Shown here: positions 33,891 to 45,978 of the stretch, one piece after another
Layout: each line of letters opens with the position of its first letter
Position numbering within the stretch: the first letter of the stretch is position 1
Translations under genes and position numbers: made by a program
Notes under the pieces: model-generated
Databases searched by the model: none
What the model saw: the letters and a program-made list of their open reading frames with translations, nothing else
What the model was told of the DNA's origin: nothing
Assembly (NCBI RefSeq): GCF_031755915.1
Contig: NC_083389.1
Coordinates: forward strand, 24,179,001-24,243,000
Source: Ziziphus jujuba
Lineage: Eukaryota > Streptophyta > Magnoliopsida > Rosales > Rhamnaceae
Direction: 5' to 3'
Length of the DNA: 64,000 nt

Positions 33891-35686
33891 ACATCAAAAG
33901 GATGAAGTCAAGCTAATGACTTTAAACAAGCGCTCTTGGGAGGCAACCCAAGTTTCTTTCTTTACCTTATATCTATCTATTTATTTTAGTTGTTTTTAGT
34001 TGTTTTCTTGTTTTTAGGTTGTTTTGATGTGTTTTGTTTGAGTTTTTGCAAGGTTTTAAGATGTTTAGGTGTAAAAGAGCAAAAGACGAATGTTGAGAAT
34101 TTCAAGTCTAAAGTTAGGTTTTTGGAGTATAACCACCTTGAATATGCATTGGAGTACATCAAATTTTTTTCACATTACGAGGAACATTCCATGTCTTCAA
34201 AGGGGAGTATTCTTTACCTTTTATTTACTTTTGCTTTATTTTATGTTTTTCACAATGAGGACATTGTTCATTTTAAGTTTGGGGGTGAAAAGCATGCTTT
34301 GCATCTATTAAATCTTGTCCATTTAAGCATTTTTATAAGTTTTCAAAAATGTTAGTTTTAGTTTTTATTTTCCTTCATTATTATTAAAAAAAAAAATTGT
34401 TTTTGTGGTGTTTTCTTAAGTACTTTAATGAGCCAATGATAAGACTATGATTGAAAATAAATTGGTTTTTAGATGGTGGATTTGTTTTTGTGTATGCTTA
34501 AATGCTTGAAGTTATATTCGCATATTGTTACTTTCAATAAATTTTGAGCACATAATCAATAATGCATAATTTAGATTGTGTTTTGAAGAAGGTTTGCATG
34601 AATTAGAGTACTTTATTATTAATTGAACTCTAGAACTTGCTTGATTATTGCTTGAGGCGAAATCCTAGGTGAATGCATTACTAAGAACATGATTTAGGCC
34701 ATCTTTGTTTAAGTTTGAGCCTTTCAAGCCAACCTAATACATTATCTTCCACTAGTACCTTATTTGAGCCTTTAGGATGCATAAAGATGTATTAGAGCCT
34801 TTTCTTCATTAAAGCACATTTACTTACCTTTTTTGAACCTTAAATTTCTTTTTCCTACCTTGAACATACTACAAAGAGAGCTTTAATTGAATTGATATGA
34901 ATATATGCTTGTGAGCTTGTTTGAGTGTTGGAAAAGAAAAAAAAATGAGAAAAAGGAAAAAAAATAAATAAATAAAGTTCGGAGGTTAAGTATTTGGTGA
35001 ATTTGGCTCTAGTATCCATTTTTGTGTAAATTGGAGGTTTGAATGTGCAATAAGAAGAAAAATAAGTTTGGGGGTTTAGTGGAAAAAAAAGAAAAAAAAA
35101 AAAAAGAAATAAAGAAAGAATATGTGTGATTTGAAGAATGTATGCACAATAAAAAGGAGAAAAAGGATACTGAAATTGAAGTTAAAATAAGAAAAGAAGT
35201 TCTAATAAGGAAACAAATTTTACAAGTAATTTATTCATTGATATTTAATTTTAGCTTTCTTTCTTTGATTTATTATATCCTATCCTTTTCTTTCTTTAGC
35301 CTTATCCATTAGCCTTAACAATAGAAACCATGAAGTCCTAATGATTTAAGGTGGTGCATTAACCTACATTAGTGGAGAGTGATAATTAAGTCAAGCATAT
35401 GGTAGTTCATACGTTATTATCAATCTCTAATTCTTGTAAATTTATTCAAGCATATGATAATTAAGTGTATAAATTGATTTCCACACACACACATTGGAAG
35501 TATCATATATGTTGGATAGAATATAAGGTATTGAGTTACATAATTACTTTGAAACCATTTGAAAAGTCATATGTTATACAATCTTTAAGGCACCTCATTA
35601 AAGTATCTTATGTTCTTTAAATAAAATTTCATTTTCTTATTCTTTTTCTTTGCTAGGGACTAGCAAATCTTAAGTTTGGGGGTATT
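33891..35686 (+). other. Unit 3 internal 3' region
   Basis: Carries the G marker near 34948 and a 14-A tract near 35092. Hairpin at 33935-33952 and PPT at 35672-35683. Confidence 0.85.
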
Positions 35687-37427
35687 TGTTAGGTCTAAAA
35701 TATTGATGATTTTATGCCATATTTATAGCTTAATATTTGTTAGTTTGTGTTAATTTGTTATGGAAAGATACTTAATTATGTATTTTTCTTAATCTAGGTA
35801 AAAGAGGAAGAATTTTAAGAAAACAACCATAAAAATGGATTCCTTGGGTCGAATTATGGTGGGAAGCAAGATTTGAGCTCGAACGGACTAAGCATTAAAA
35901 AGATTCCAAAAAGATACATTGAAGATTCCATAAAGATTCTATCGGGAATTTCATGATGGAAGTGGATGTCATATGAATCATCACGATCTGAGGATTTCAA
36001 ATGTCTCGTTATTTTTGGATTTCGAGGTGCGAGCAAAGAGTTATCATCATTTAAAGTTTGGAATTTATAAAAAGGAATATTCTAGTTAAATCTCCACCAT
36101 TGATCAAAAGAGGGAATCAAGGCAATTTGAGGGCCAAGATAAAAACAAGTGGCAATAATTGGTTAATTTATCATTAATGAGGCACATGTCATGTCACATG
36201 CTTCATTAAGGATAAATTAGACTAATTAACTATTTTTTTAGGAGGAATTAGATAAAAGGAAAGTAGTAGAGAGCAAGTAATATACAGTTTCCTTTTTACA
36301 CATGAAATTCGTCCAACCCTCTTCATGGCCTAAAAAAGGTATCTTCCAAGACTCCCACATTGAAAATAAAGCGAGAAAAAGATTCCCAAGGTCCTATATA
36401 TATAGCCCCCACCACATTGAAGGAAGATATACAAGTTTAGAGAGTTATTTAAAAGCTTTTAGGAGGCTTAAATAGAAACAAACCAAATTTTGGGAGTTTC
36501 TAAGATTTCTTAAGGGTTCTAGGGTTTTAAAGTTTTAGAGTTTTAGAAGATCAATTGGAGAACTTGGAGGAGGCAGAGAGACGTGGGCTTGCTTGGAGAA
36601 GAAGGCTACGACTTTGAGAGCTCTTGGAGGAGAATTTCTTCAATAGTTTTTATTCTCTTTTCCTTTCTCTTTAATTGTGAATCTTATTATTTTTAATAAT
36701 TATGGATGTTGAAATTATTTTTACCATGAACTAATTTTCATAGCTAGGGCTATGATGTAGCCATAACTATGAAGGTTTAATTATTTTAATATATGTTGAG
36801 TTTCATTTAATTAGTAATATGTTTTGTTAATAGATCATTGGTATACTTAATGCTTTCATAGGCCGGAAGGAATGAATGATTTTAATAATATTTGAGCTTG
36901 GAAAAGGATAATATTATGGATCTCCAATGATTTACATGAATGCATAATTGATTGGAAAATAGTTATGTCTCATGCCATATTATTTGCTTAATCTATGCTT
37001 GATGAATTTGCATGATTTAATTTATAGGCCGGAAGGAATAAATTAGGTTATGTGAATATTATCAATTGTGAGTGGAAACTACTTTTGATTAATTTTGTGA
37101 TTAAGTATGGTTAACAAAATTACTAGTTAATTAAATTCACATATCTAAGTAATTAAATTGGAATAGTTAGTGGTGAAATCAAATGCCCTAGTATTCATAA
37201 TTATTCAATTCTCTCTCTTACTTGAAATTGATCTAATTTTAATTGATTGCTTTTGTTTAATTTAGTTTATTTAGTTTTCAATTGCCATCTTAAATTTTAG
37301 TTCAAATATTATCAAAACCTAATTATCTTTGGTACTTAATACTTAATCCCTTGGGTACGACAACCCTATTTTTCCACTTTATTACTTGAAAATGATTCGT
37401 GCACTTGCGAGTTGATTTTACACATCA
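35687..37427 (+). mobile_element. Array LTR 4
   Basis: 1741 bp, same ends and landmarks as LTR 1. Confidence 0.95.
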
Positions 37428-37433
37428 AGTTTC

Positions 37434-37451
37434 TGGCGCCGTTGCCGGGGA
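37434..37451 (+). other. PBS of unit 4, tRNA-Asp type
   Basis: Same 18-mer, six bases after LTR 4. Confidence 0.92.
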
Positions 37452-37808
37452 TTAAGGCATTAATATTAATTCGGATTGGGTTTAGTAGTACTTTGAACAT
37501 TGTTTTCTTATTTTAAATTTTTATATTTATTTCTTAATTTTGGTTTTAGTGTTGCATGCTAGGATTTTAATTCTTTGCTTGTTTGGCCAACTTGATTTGA
37601 ATTTTTAATACTTATTTTAAATTTATTGGTGTCTAGGTTAAAAGTTATGCATACTTAGGATTTTTTTTTTTTTTTTTTTCAACTTTTGTTTATCTTTATT
37701 ATTTTCAATTTTAGTTTGTATACTAGGGTTTAATTTTAATTGTTTGCTTGACAGACTTGCAATTAATTTTAACCTTTGTTTTGTTAGTGTTTTCTTTTTA
37801 GGGAAATC

Positions 37809-39038
37809 ATGGAATATCAAGCTTATGGTCATCAACCTTATTGGGATTATGGGGAGCCAACTAGTTCTCCAAGTGATAATTTTGTCAAGTTACAAAAGAA
37901 TCTTGCAATCATGTCTAAACTCGTTGCAAATTTTAGAGTTCAACCTGTATCTTGTGAATGGTGTGGAGTAAATCACTCAAGTGAAAATTGTCAAGTGGGG
38001 AATCCTTTTGCTCTAGAAGACTCAATAGAAGACTTATCAAGACAATATAATCAAGTTGCAAATTTTGGGGTTCAAGCTATAACATGTCAATGGTGTGGAG
38101 GCAATCATTTAAGTGAACATTGTCAAGTGGGAAATCCTTTTGCTCCGCAAAGTTATTCAAGGTATGACAATTCAGATCTTTCAAGTTATCAAGTGAGCAC
38201 ATCTTTGATCGAGTGTATGGAAAGGCATAGGGAAACATTTTCTAAATGTTATGAAGCGATTGGCAAGTTGCAAAATCAATATTCTCCAAGTACAAACTTT
38301 CAAGTTCAATTGGAGCAATCAATGACAACTTTTTCACAAGGATCCCAAGAAGACTTGGAAACTAACATGGAGATTATGTGTAATAAGCAAGTTGATGAAT
38401 TTGAATTCGTTCAAGAGCCATATAATGATGACAAAGGATTTGAGGAACATGAAGAGGTGTCTATAAGGAGTGAAATGCAACAAGAATCTTCAATTTTGGA
38501 TAAGTTTAATGAGGTACACACACATAACCAAGATTGCCCACCAAAAGAAGTTTCCCAACGCACTATCACTAGTTCATGGGAATTTTCTAATTTTCCTTCA
38601 AATTCATTGCAAAAAGGGCTTAAGGATCATGAAGAGGATAAGTCAAGGAATCAATCAAGCCAAAATTTGGCTAAATCTGATGAGGATAAAGCTATGGCCG
38701 CACTTCATGAAGATTGCTTACCAACAGAGGCTAAATCTCAACTTTTCAAGCCAAATATTGAATTTTCAAGAGCCCAAGATGTATATCCATGCTCCAAAAA
38801 TGCAATTGAGGTTGAATGCATCCCGAAAGGAGACAAACAAAGCATTTTTGGACCTAAAAGAATCCAATCTACCGAAAAGAAAGTTCAATTCATGCTTTTA
38901 GTTCAAATTGAGACTTATATAGGACAAGGAGTTAAAAGTTTGCTAAGACCACAAGATTATCATCGTGCACAATTTCCATATCATAAGCTTGGACAATATT
39001 ATGAGGATGACATCATTTATATATTTAATCCAGGTTGA
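37809..39038 (+). CDS. Unit 4 gag-like protein, 409 aa
   Basis: Protein identical to the other units. The leader T tract is 19 as in units 2 and 3, while the 3' region has the A marker and a shorter A tract. Unit 4 is thus a mixed haplotype, as expected if recombination joined different units. Confidence 0.75.
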   Translation: MEYQAYGHQPYWDYGEPTSSPSDNFVKLQKNLAIMSKLVANFRVQPVSCEWCGVNHSSENCQVGNPFALEDSIEDLSRQYNQVANFGVQAITCQWCGGNHLSEHCQVGNPFAPQSYSRYDNSDLSSYQVSTSLIECMERHRETFSKCYEAIGKLQNQYSPSTNFQVQLEQSMTTFSQGSQEDLETNMEIMCNKQVDEFEFVQEPYNDDKGFEEHEEVSIRSEMQQESSILDKFNEVHTHNQDCPPKEVSQRTITSSWEFSNFPSNSLQKGLKDHEEDKSRNQSSQNLAKSDEDKAMAALHEDCLPTEAKSQLFKPNIEFSRAQDVYPCSKNAIEVECIPKGDKQSIFGPKRIQSTEKKVQFMLLVQIETYIGQGVKSLLRPQDYHRAQFPYHKLGQYYEDDIIYIFNPG

Positions 39039-40832
39039 ACATCAAAAGGATGAAGTCAAGCTAATGACTTTAAACAAGCGCTCTTGGGAGGCAACCCAAG
39101 TTTCTTTCTTTACCTTATATCTATCTATTTATTTTAGTTGTTTTTAGTTGTTTTCTTGTTTTTAGGTTGTTTTGATGTGTTTTGTTTGAGTTTTTGCAAG
39201 GTTTTAAGATGTTTAGGTGTAAAAGAGCAAAAGACGAATGTTGAGAATTTCAAGTCTAAAGTTAGGTTTTTGGAGTATAACCACCTTGAATATGCATTGG
39301 AGTACATCAAATTTTTTTCACATTACGAGGAACATTCCATGTCTTCAAAGGGGAGTATTCTTTACCTTTTATTTACTTTTGCTTTATTTTATGTTTTTCA
39401 CAATGAGGACATTGTTCATTTTAAGTTTGGGGGTGAAAAGCATGCTTTGCATCTATTAAATCTTGTCCATTTAAGCATTTTTATAAGTTTTCAAAAATGT
39501 TAGTTTTAGTTTTTATTTTCCTTCATTATTATTAAAAAAAAAAATTGTTTTTGTGGTGTTTTCTTAAGTACTTTAATGAGCCAATGATAAGACTATGATT
39601 GAAAATAAATTGGTTTTTAGATGGTGGATTTGTTTTTGTGTATGCTTAAATGCTTGAAGTTATATTCGCATATTGTTACTTTCAATAAATTTTGAGCACA
39701 TAATCAATAATGCATAATTTAGATTGTGTTTTGAAGAAGGTTTGCATGAATTAGAGTACTTTATTATTAATTGAACTCTAGAACTTGCTTGATTATTGCT
39801 TGAGGCGAAATCCTAGGTGAATGCATTACTAAGAACATGATTTAGGCCATCTTTGTTTAAGTTTGAGCCTTTCAAGCCAACCTAATACATTATCTTCCAC
39901 TAGTACCTTATTTGAGCCTTTAGGATGCATAAAGATGTATTAGAGCCTTTTCTTCATTAAAGCACATTTACTTACCTTTTTTGAACCTTAAATTTCTTTT
40001 TCCTACCTTGAACATACTACAAAGAGAGCTTTAATTGAATTGATATGAATATATGCTTGTGAGCTTGTTTGAGTGTTGGAAAAGAAAAAAAAATGAAAAA
40101 AAGGAAAAAAAATAAATAAATAAAGTTCGGAGGTTAAGTATTTGGTGAATTTGGCTCTAGTATCCATTTTTGTGTAAATTGGAGGTTTGAATGTGCAATA
40201 AGAAGAAAAATAAGTTTGGGGGTTTAGTGGAAAAAAAAGAAAAAAAAAAAAGAAATAAAGAAAGAATATGTGTGATTTGAAGAATGTATGCACAATAAAA
40301 AGGAGAAAAAGGATACTGAAATTGAAGTTAAAATAAGAAAAGAAGTTCTAATAAGGAAACAAATTTTACAAGTAATTTATTCATTGATATTTAATTTTAG
40401 CTTTCTTTCTTTGATTTATTATATCCTATCCTTTTCTTTCTTTAGCCTTATCCATTAGCCTTAACAATAGAAACCATGAAGTCCTAATGATTTAAGGTGG
40501 TGCATTAACCTACATTAGTGGAGAGTGATAATTAAGTCAAGCATATGGTAGTTCATACGTTATTATCAATCTCTAATTCTTGTAAATTTATTCAAGCATA
40601 TGATAATTAAGTGTATAAATTGATTTCCACACACACACATTGGAAGTATCATATATGTTGGATAGAATATAAGGTATTGAGTTACATAATTACTTTGAAA
40701 CCATTTGAAAAGTCATATGTTATACAATCTTTAAGGCACCTCATTAAAGTATCTTATGTTCTTTAAATAAAATTTCATTTTCTTATTCTTTTTCTTTGCT
40801 AGGGACTAGCAAATCTTAAGTTTGGGGGTATT
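39039..40832 (+). other. Unit 4 internal 3' region
   Basis: A marker near 40093 and about 12 A in the long tract near 40241. This tract accounts for the 2-bp shorter period here. Hairpin at 39083-39100 and PPT at 40818-40829. Confidence 0.85.
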
Positions 40833-42573
40833 TGTTAGGTCTAAAATATTGATGATTTTATGCCATATTTATAGCTTAATATTTGTTAGTTTGTGTTAAT
40901 TTGTTATGGAAAGATACTTAATTATGTATTTTTCTTAATCTAGGTAAAAGAGGAAGAATTTTAAGAAAACAACCATAAAAATGGATTCCTTGGGTCGAAT
41001 TATGGTGGGAAGCAAGATTTGAGCTCGAACGGACTAAGCATTAAAAAGATTCCAAAAAGATACATTGAAGATTCCATAAAGATTCTATCGGGAATTTCAT
41101 GATGGAAGTGGATGTCATATGAATCATCACGATCTGAGGATTTCAAATGTCTCGTTATTTTTGGATTTCGAGGTGCGAGCAAAGAGTTATCATCATTTAA
41201 AGTTTGGAATTTATAAAAAGGAATATTCTAGTTAAATCTCCACCATTGATCAAAAGAGGGAATCAAGGCAATTTGAGGGCCAAGATAAAAACAAGTGGCA
41301 ATAATTGGTTAATTTATCATTAATGAGGCACATGTCATGTCACATGCTTCATTAAGGATAAATTAGACTAATTAACTATTTTTTTAGGAGGAATTAGATA
41401 AAAGGAAAGTAGTAGAGAGCAAGTAATATACAGTTTCCTTTTTACACATGAAATTCGTCCAACCCTCTTCATGGCCTAAAAAAGGTATCTTCCAAGACTC
41501 CCACATTGAAAATAAAGCGAGAAAAAGATTCCCAAGGTCCTATATATATAGCCCCCACCACATTGAAGGAAGATATACAAGTTTAGAGAGTTATTTAAAA
41601 GCTTTTAGGAGGCTTAAATAGAAACAAACCAAATTTTGGGAGTTTCTAAGATTTCTTAAGGGTTCTAGGGTTTTAAAGTTTTAGAGTTTTAGAAGATCAA
41701 TTGGAGAACTTGGAGGAGGCAGAGAGACGTGGGCTTGCTTGGAGAAGAAGGCTACGACTTTGAGAGCTCTTGGAGGAGAATTTCTTCAATAGTTTTTATT
41801 CTCTTTTCCTTTCTCTTTAATTGTGAATCTTATTATTTTTAATAATTATGGATGTTGAAATTATTTTTACCATGAACTAATTTTCATAGCTAGGGCTATG
41901 ATGTAGCCATAACTATGAAGGTTTAATTATTTTAATATATGTTGAGTTTCATTTAATTAGTAATATGTTTTGTTAATAGATCATTGGTATACTTAATGCT
42001 TTCATAGGCCGGAAGGAATGAATGATTTTAATAATATTTGAGCTTGGAAAAGGATAATATTATGGATCTCCAATGATTTACATGAATGCATAATTGATTG
42101 GAAAATAGTTATGTCTCATGCCATATTATTTGCTTAATCTATGCTTGATGAATTTGCATGATTTAATTTATAGGCCGGAAGGAATAAATTAGGTTATGTG
42201 AATATTATCAATTGTGAGTGGAAACTACTTTTGATTAATTTTGTGATTAAGTATGGTTAACAAAATTACTAGTTAATTAAATTCACATATCTAAGTAATT
42301 AAATTGGAATAGTTAGTGGTGAAATCAAATGCCCTAGTATTCATAATTATTCAATTCTCTCTCTTACTTGAAATTGATCTAATTTTAATTGATTGCTTTT
42401 GTTTAATTTAGTTTATTTAGTTTTCAATTGCCATCTTAAATTTTAGTTCAAATATTATCAAAACCTAATTATCTTTGGTACTTAATACTTAATCCCTTGG
42501 GTACGACAACCCTATTTTTCCACTTTATTACTTGAAAATGATTCGTGCACTTGCGAGTTGATTTTACACATCA
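40833..42573 (+). mobile_element. Array LTR 5
   Basis: 1741 bp, same ends and landmarks as LTR 1. Confidence 0.95.
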
Positions 42574-42579
42574 AGTTTC

Positions 42580-42597
42580 TGGCGCCGTTGCCGGGGA
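42580..42597 (+). other. PBS of unit 5, tRNA-Asp type
   Basis: Same 18-mer, six bases after LTR 5. Confidence 0.92.
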
Positions 42598-42953
42598 TTA
42601 AGGCATTAATATTAATTCGGATTGGGTTTAGTAGTACTTTGAACATTGTTTTCTTATTTTAAATTTTTATATTTATTTCTTAATTTTGGTTTTAGTGTTG
42701 CATGCTAGGATTTTAATTCTTTGCTTGTTTGGCCAACTTGATTTGAATTTTTAATACTTATTTTAAATTTATTGGTGTCTAGGTTAAAAGTTATGCATAC
42801 TTAGGATTTTTTTTTTTTTTTTTTCAACTTTTGTTTATCTTTATTATTTTCAATTTTAGTTTGTATACTAGGGTTTAATTTTAATTGTTTGCTTGACAGA
42901 CTTGCAATTAATTTTAACCTTTGTTTTGTTAGTGTTTTCTTTTTAGGGAAATC

Positions 42954-44183
42954 ATGGAATATCAAGCTTATGGTCATCAACCTTATTGGGATTATGGGGA
43001 GCCAACTAGTTCTCCAAGTGATAATTTTGTCAAGTTACAAAAGAATCTTGCAATCATGTCTAAACTCGTTGCAAATTTTAGAGTTCAACCTGTATCTTGT
43101 GAATGGTGTGGAGTAAATCACTCAAGTGAAAATTGTCAAGTGGGGAATCCTTTTGCTCTAGAAGACTCAATAGAAGACTTATCAAGACAATATAATCAAG
43201 TTGCAAATTTTGGGGTTCAAGCTATAACATGTCAATGGTGTGGAGGCAATCATTTAAGTGAACATTGTCAAGTGGGAAATCCTTTTGCTCCGCAAAGTTA
43301 TTCAAGGTATGACAATTCAGATCTTTCAAGTTATCAAGTGAGCACATCTTTGATCGAGTGTATGGAAAGGCATAGGGAAACATTTTCTAAATGTTATGAA
43401 GCGATTGGCAAGTTGCAAAATCAATATTCTCCAAGTACAAACTTTCAAGTTCAATTGGAGCAATCAATGACAACTTTTTCACAAGGATCCCAAGAAGACT
43501 TGGAAACTAACATGGAGATTATGTGTAATAAGCAAGTTGATGAATTTGAATTCGTTCAAGAGCCATATAATGATGACAAAGGATTTGAGGAACATGAAGA
43601 GGTGTCTATAAGGAGTGAAATGCAACAAGAATCTTCAATTTTGGATAAGTTTAATGAGGTACACACACATAACCAAGATTGCCCACCAAAAGAAGTTTCC
43701 CAACGCACTATCACTAGTTCATGGGAATTTTCTAATTTTCCTTCAAATTCATTGCAAAAAGGGCTTAAGGATCATGAAGAGGATAAGTCAAGGAATCAAT
43801 CAAGCCAAAATTTGGCTAAATCTGATGAGGATAAAGCTATGGCCGCACTTCATGAAGATTGCTTACCAACAGAGGCTAAATCTCAACTTTTCAAGCCAAA
43901 TATTGAATTTTCAAGAGCCCAAGATGTATATCCATGCTCCAAAAATGCAATTGAGGTTGAATGCATCCCGAAAGGAGACAAACAAAGCATTTTTGGACCT
44001 AAAAGAATCCAATCTACCGAAAAGAAAGTTCAATTCATGCTTTTAGTTCAAATTGAGACTTATATAGGACAAGGAGTTAAAAGTTTGCTAAGACCACAAG
44101 ATTATCATCGTGCACAATTTCCATATCATAAGCTTGGACAATATTATGAGGATGACATCATTTATATATTTAATCCAGGTTGA
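42954..44183 (+). CDS. Unit 5 gag-like protein, 409 aa
   Basis: Protein identical to the other units. The leader T tract is 18 as in unit 1. As the last unit before the 3' LTR, it is the one whose own 3' end would have been the original end of the inserted element. Confidence 0.75.
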   Translation: MEYQAYGHQPYWDYGEPTSSPSDNFVKLQKNLAIMSKLVANFRVQPVSCEWCGVNHSSENCQVGNPFALEDSIEDLSRQYNQVANFGVQAITCQWCGGNHLSEHCQVGNPFAPQSYSRYDNSDLSSYQVSTSLIECMERHRETFSKCYEAIGKLQNQYSPSTNFQVQLEQSMTTFSQGSQEDLETNMEIMCNKQVDEFEFVQEPYNDDKGFEEHEEVSIRSEMQQESSILDKFNEVHTHNQDCPPKEVSQRTITSSWEFSNFPSNSLQKGLKDHEEDKSRNQSSQNLAKSDEDKAMAALHEDCLPTEAKSQLFKPNIEFSRAQDVYPCSKNAIEVECIPKGDKQSIFGPKRIQSTEKKVQFMLLVQIETYIGQGVKSLLRPQDYHRAQFPYHKLGQYYEDDIIYIFNPG

Positions 44184-45978
44184 ACATCAAAAGGATGAAG
44201 TCAAGCTAATGACTTTAAACAAGCGCTCTTGGGAGGCAACCCAAGTTTCTTTCTTTACCTTATATCTATCTATTTATTTTAGTTGTTTTTAGTTGTTTTC
44301 TTGTTTTTAGGTTGTTTTGATGTGTTTTGTTTGAGTTTTTGCAAGGTTTTAAGATGTTTAGGTGTAAAAGAGCAAAAGACGAATGTTGAGAATTTCAAGT
44401 CTAAAGTTAGGTTTTTGGAGTATAACCACCTTGAATATGCATTGGAGTACATCAAATTTTTTTCACATTACGAGGAACATTCCATGTCTTCAAAGGGGAG
44501 TATTCTTTACCTTTTATTTACTTTTGCTTTATTTTATGTTTTTCACAATGAGGACATTGTTCATTTTAAGTTTGGGGGTGAAAAGCATGCTTTGCATCTA
44601 TTAAATCTTGTCCATTTAAGCATTTTTATAAGTTTTCAAAAATGTTAGTTTTAGTTTTTATTTTCCTTCATTATTATTAAAAAAAAAAATTGTTTTTGTG
44701 GTGTTTTCTTAAGTACTTTAATGAGCCAATGATAAGACTATGATTGAAAATAAATTGGTTTTTAGATGGTGGATTTGTTTTTGTGTATGCTTAAATGCTT
44801 GAAGTTATATTCGCATATTGTTACTTTCAATAAATTTTGAGCACATAATCAATAATGCATAATTTAGATTGTGTTTTGAAGAAGGTTTGCATGAATTAGA
44901 GTACTTTATTATTAATTGAACTCTAGAACTTGCTTGATTATTGCTTGAGGCGAAATCCTAGGTGAATGCATTACTAAGAACATGATTTAGGCCATCTTTG
45001 TTTAAGTTTGAGCCTTTCAAGCCAACCTAATACATTATCTTCCACTAGTACCTTATTTGAGCCTTTAGGATGCATAAAGATGTATTAGAGCCTTTTCTTC
45101 ATTAAAGCACATTTACTTACCTTTTTTGAACCTTAAATTTCTTTTTCCTACCTTGAACATACTACAAAGAGAGCTTTAATTGAATTGATATGAATATATG
45201 CTTGTGAGCTTGTTTGAGTGTTGGAAAAGAAAAAAAAATGAAAAAAAGGAAAAAAAATAAATAAATAAAGTTCGGAGGTTAAGTATTTGGTGAATTTGGC
45301 TCTAGTATCCATTTTTGTGTAAATTGGAGGTTTGAATGTGCAATAAGAAGAAAAATAAGTTTGGGGGTTTAGTGGAAAAAAAAGAAAAAAAAAAAAAGAA
45401 ATAAAGAAAGAATATGTGTGATTTGAAGAATGTATGCACAATAAAAAGGAGAAAAAGGATACTGAAATTGAAGTTAAAATAAGAAAAGAAGTTCTAATAA
45501 GGAAACAAATTTTACAAGTAATTTATTCATTGATATTTAATTTTAGCTTTCTTTCTTTGATTTATTATATCCTATCCTTTTCTTTCTTTAGCCTTATCCA
45601 TTAGCCTTAACAATAGAAACCATGAAGTCCTAATGATTTAAGGTGGTGCATTAACCTACATTAGTGGAGAGTGATAATTAAGTCAAGCATATGGTAGTTC
45701 ATACGTTATTATCAATCTCTAATTCTTGTAAATTTATTCAAGCATATGATAATTAAGTGTATAAATTGATTTCCACACACACACATTGGAAGTATCATAT
45801 ATGTTGGATAGAATATAAGGTATTGAGTTACATAATTACTTTGAAACCATTTGAAAAGTCATATGTTATACAATCTTTAAGGCACCTCATTAAAGTATCT
45901 TATGTTCTTTAAATAAAATTTCATTTTCTTATTCTTTTTCTTTGCTAGGGACTAGCAAATCTTAAGTTTGGGGGTATT
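44184..45978 (+). other. Unit 5 internal 3' region
   Basis: A marker near 45242 and about 13 A in the long tract near 45385. Hairpin at 44228-44245 and PPT at 45964-45975. Confidence 0.85.
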
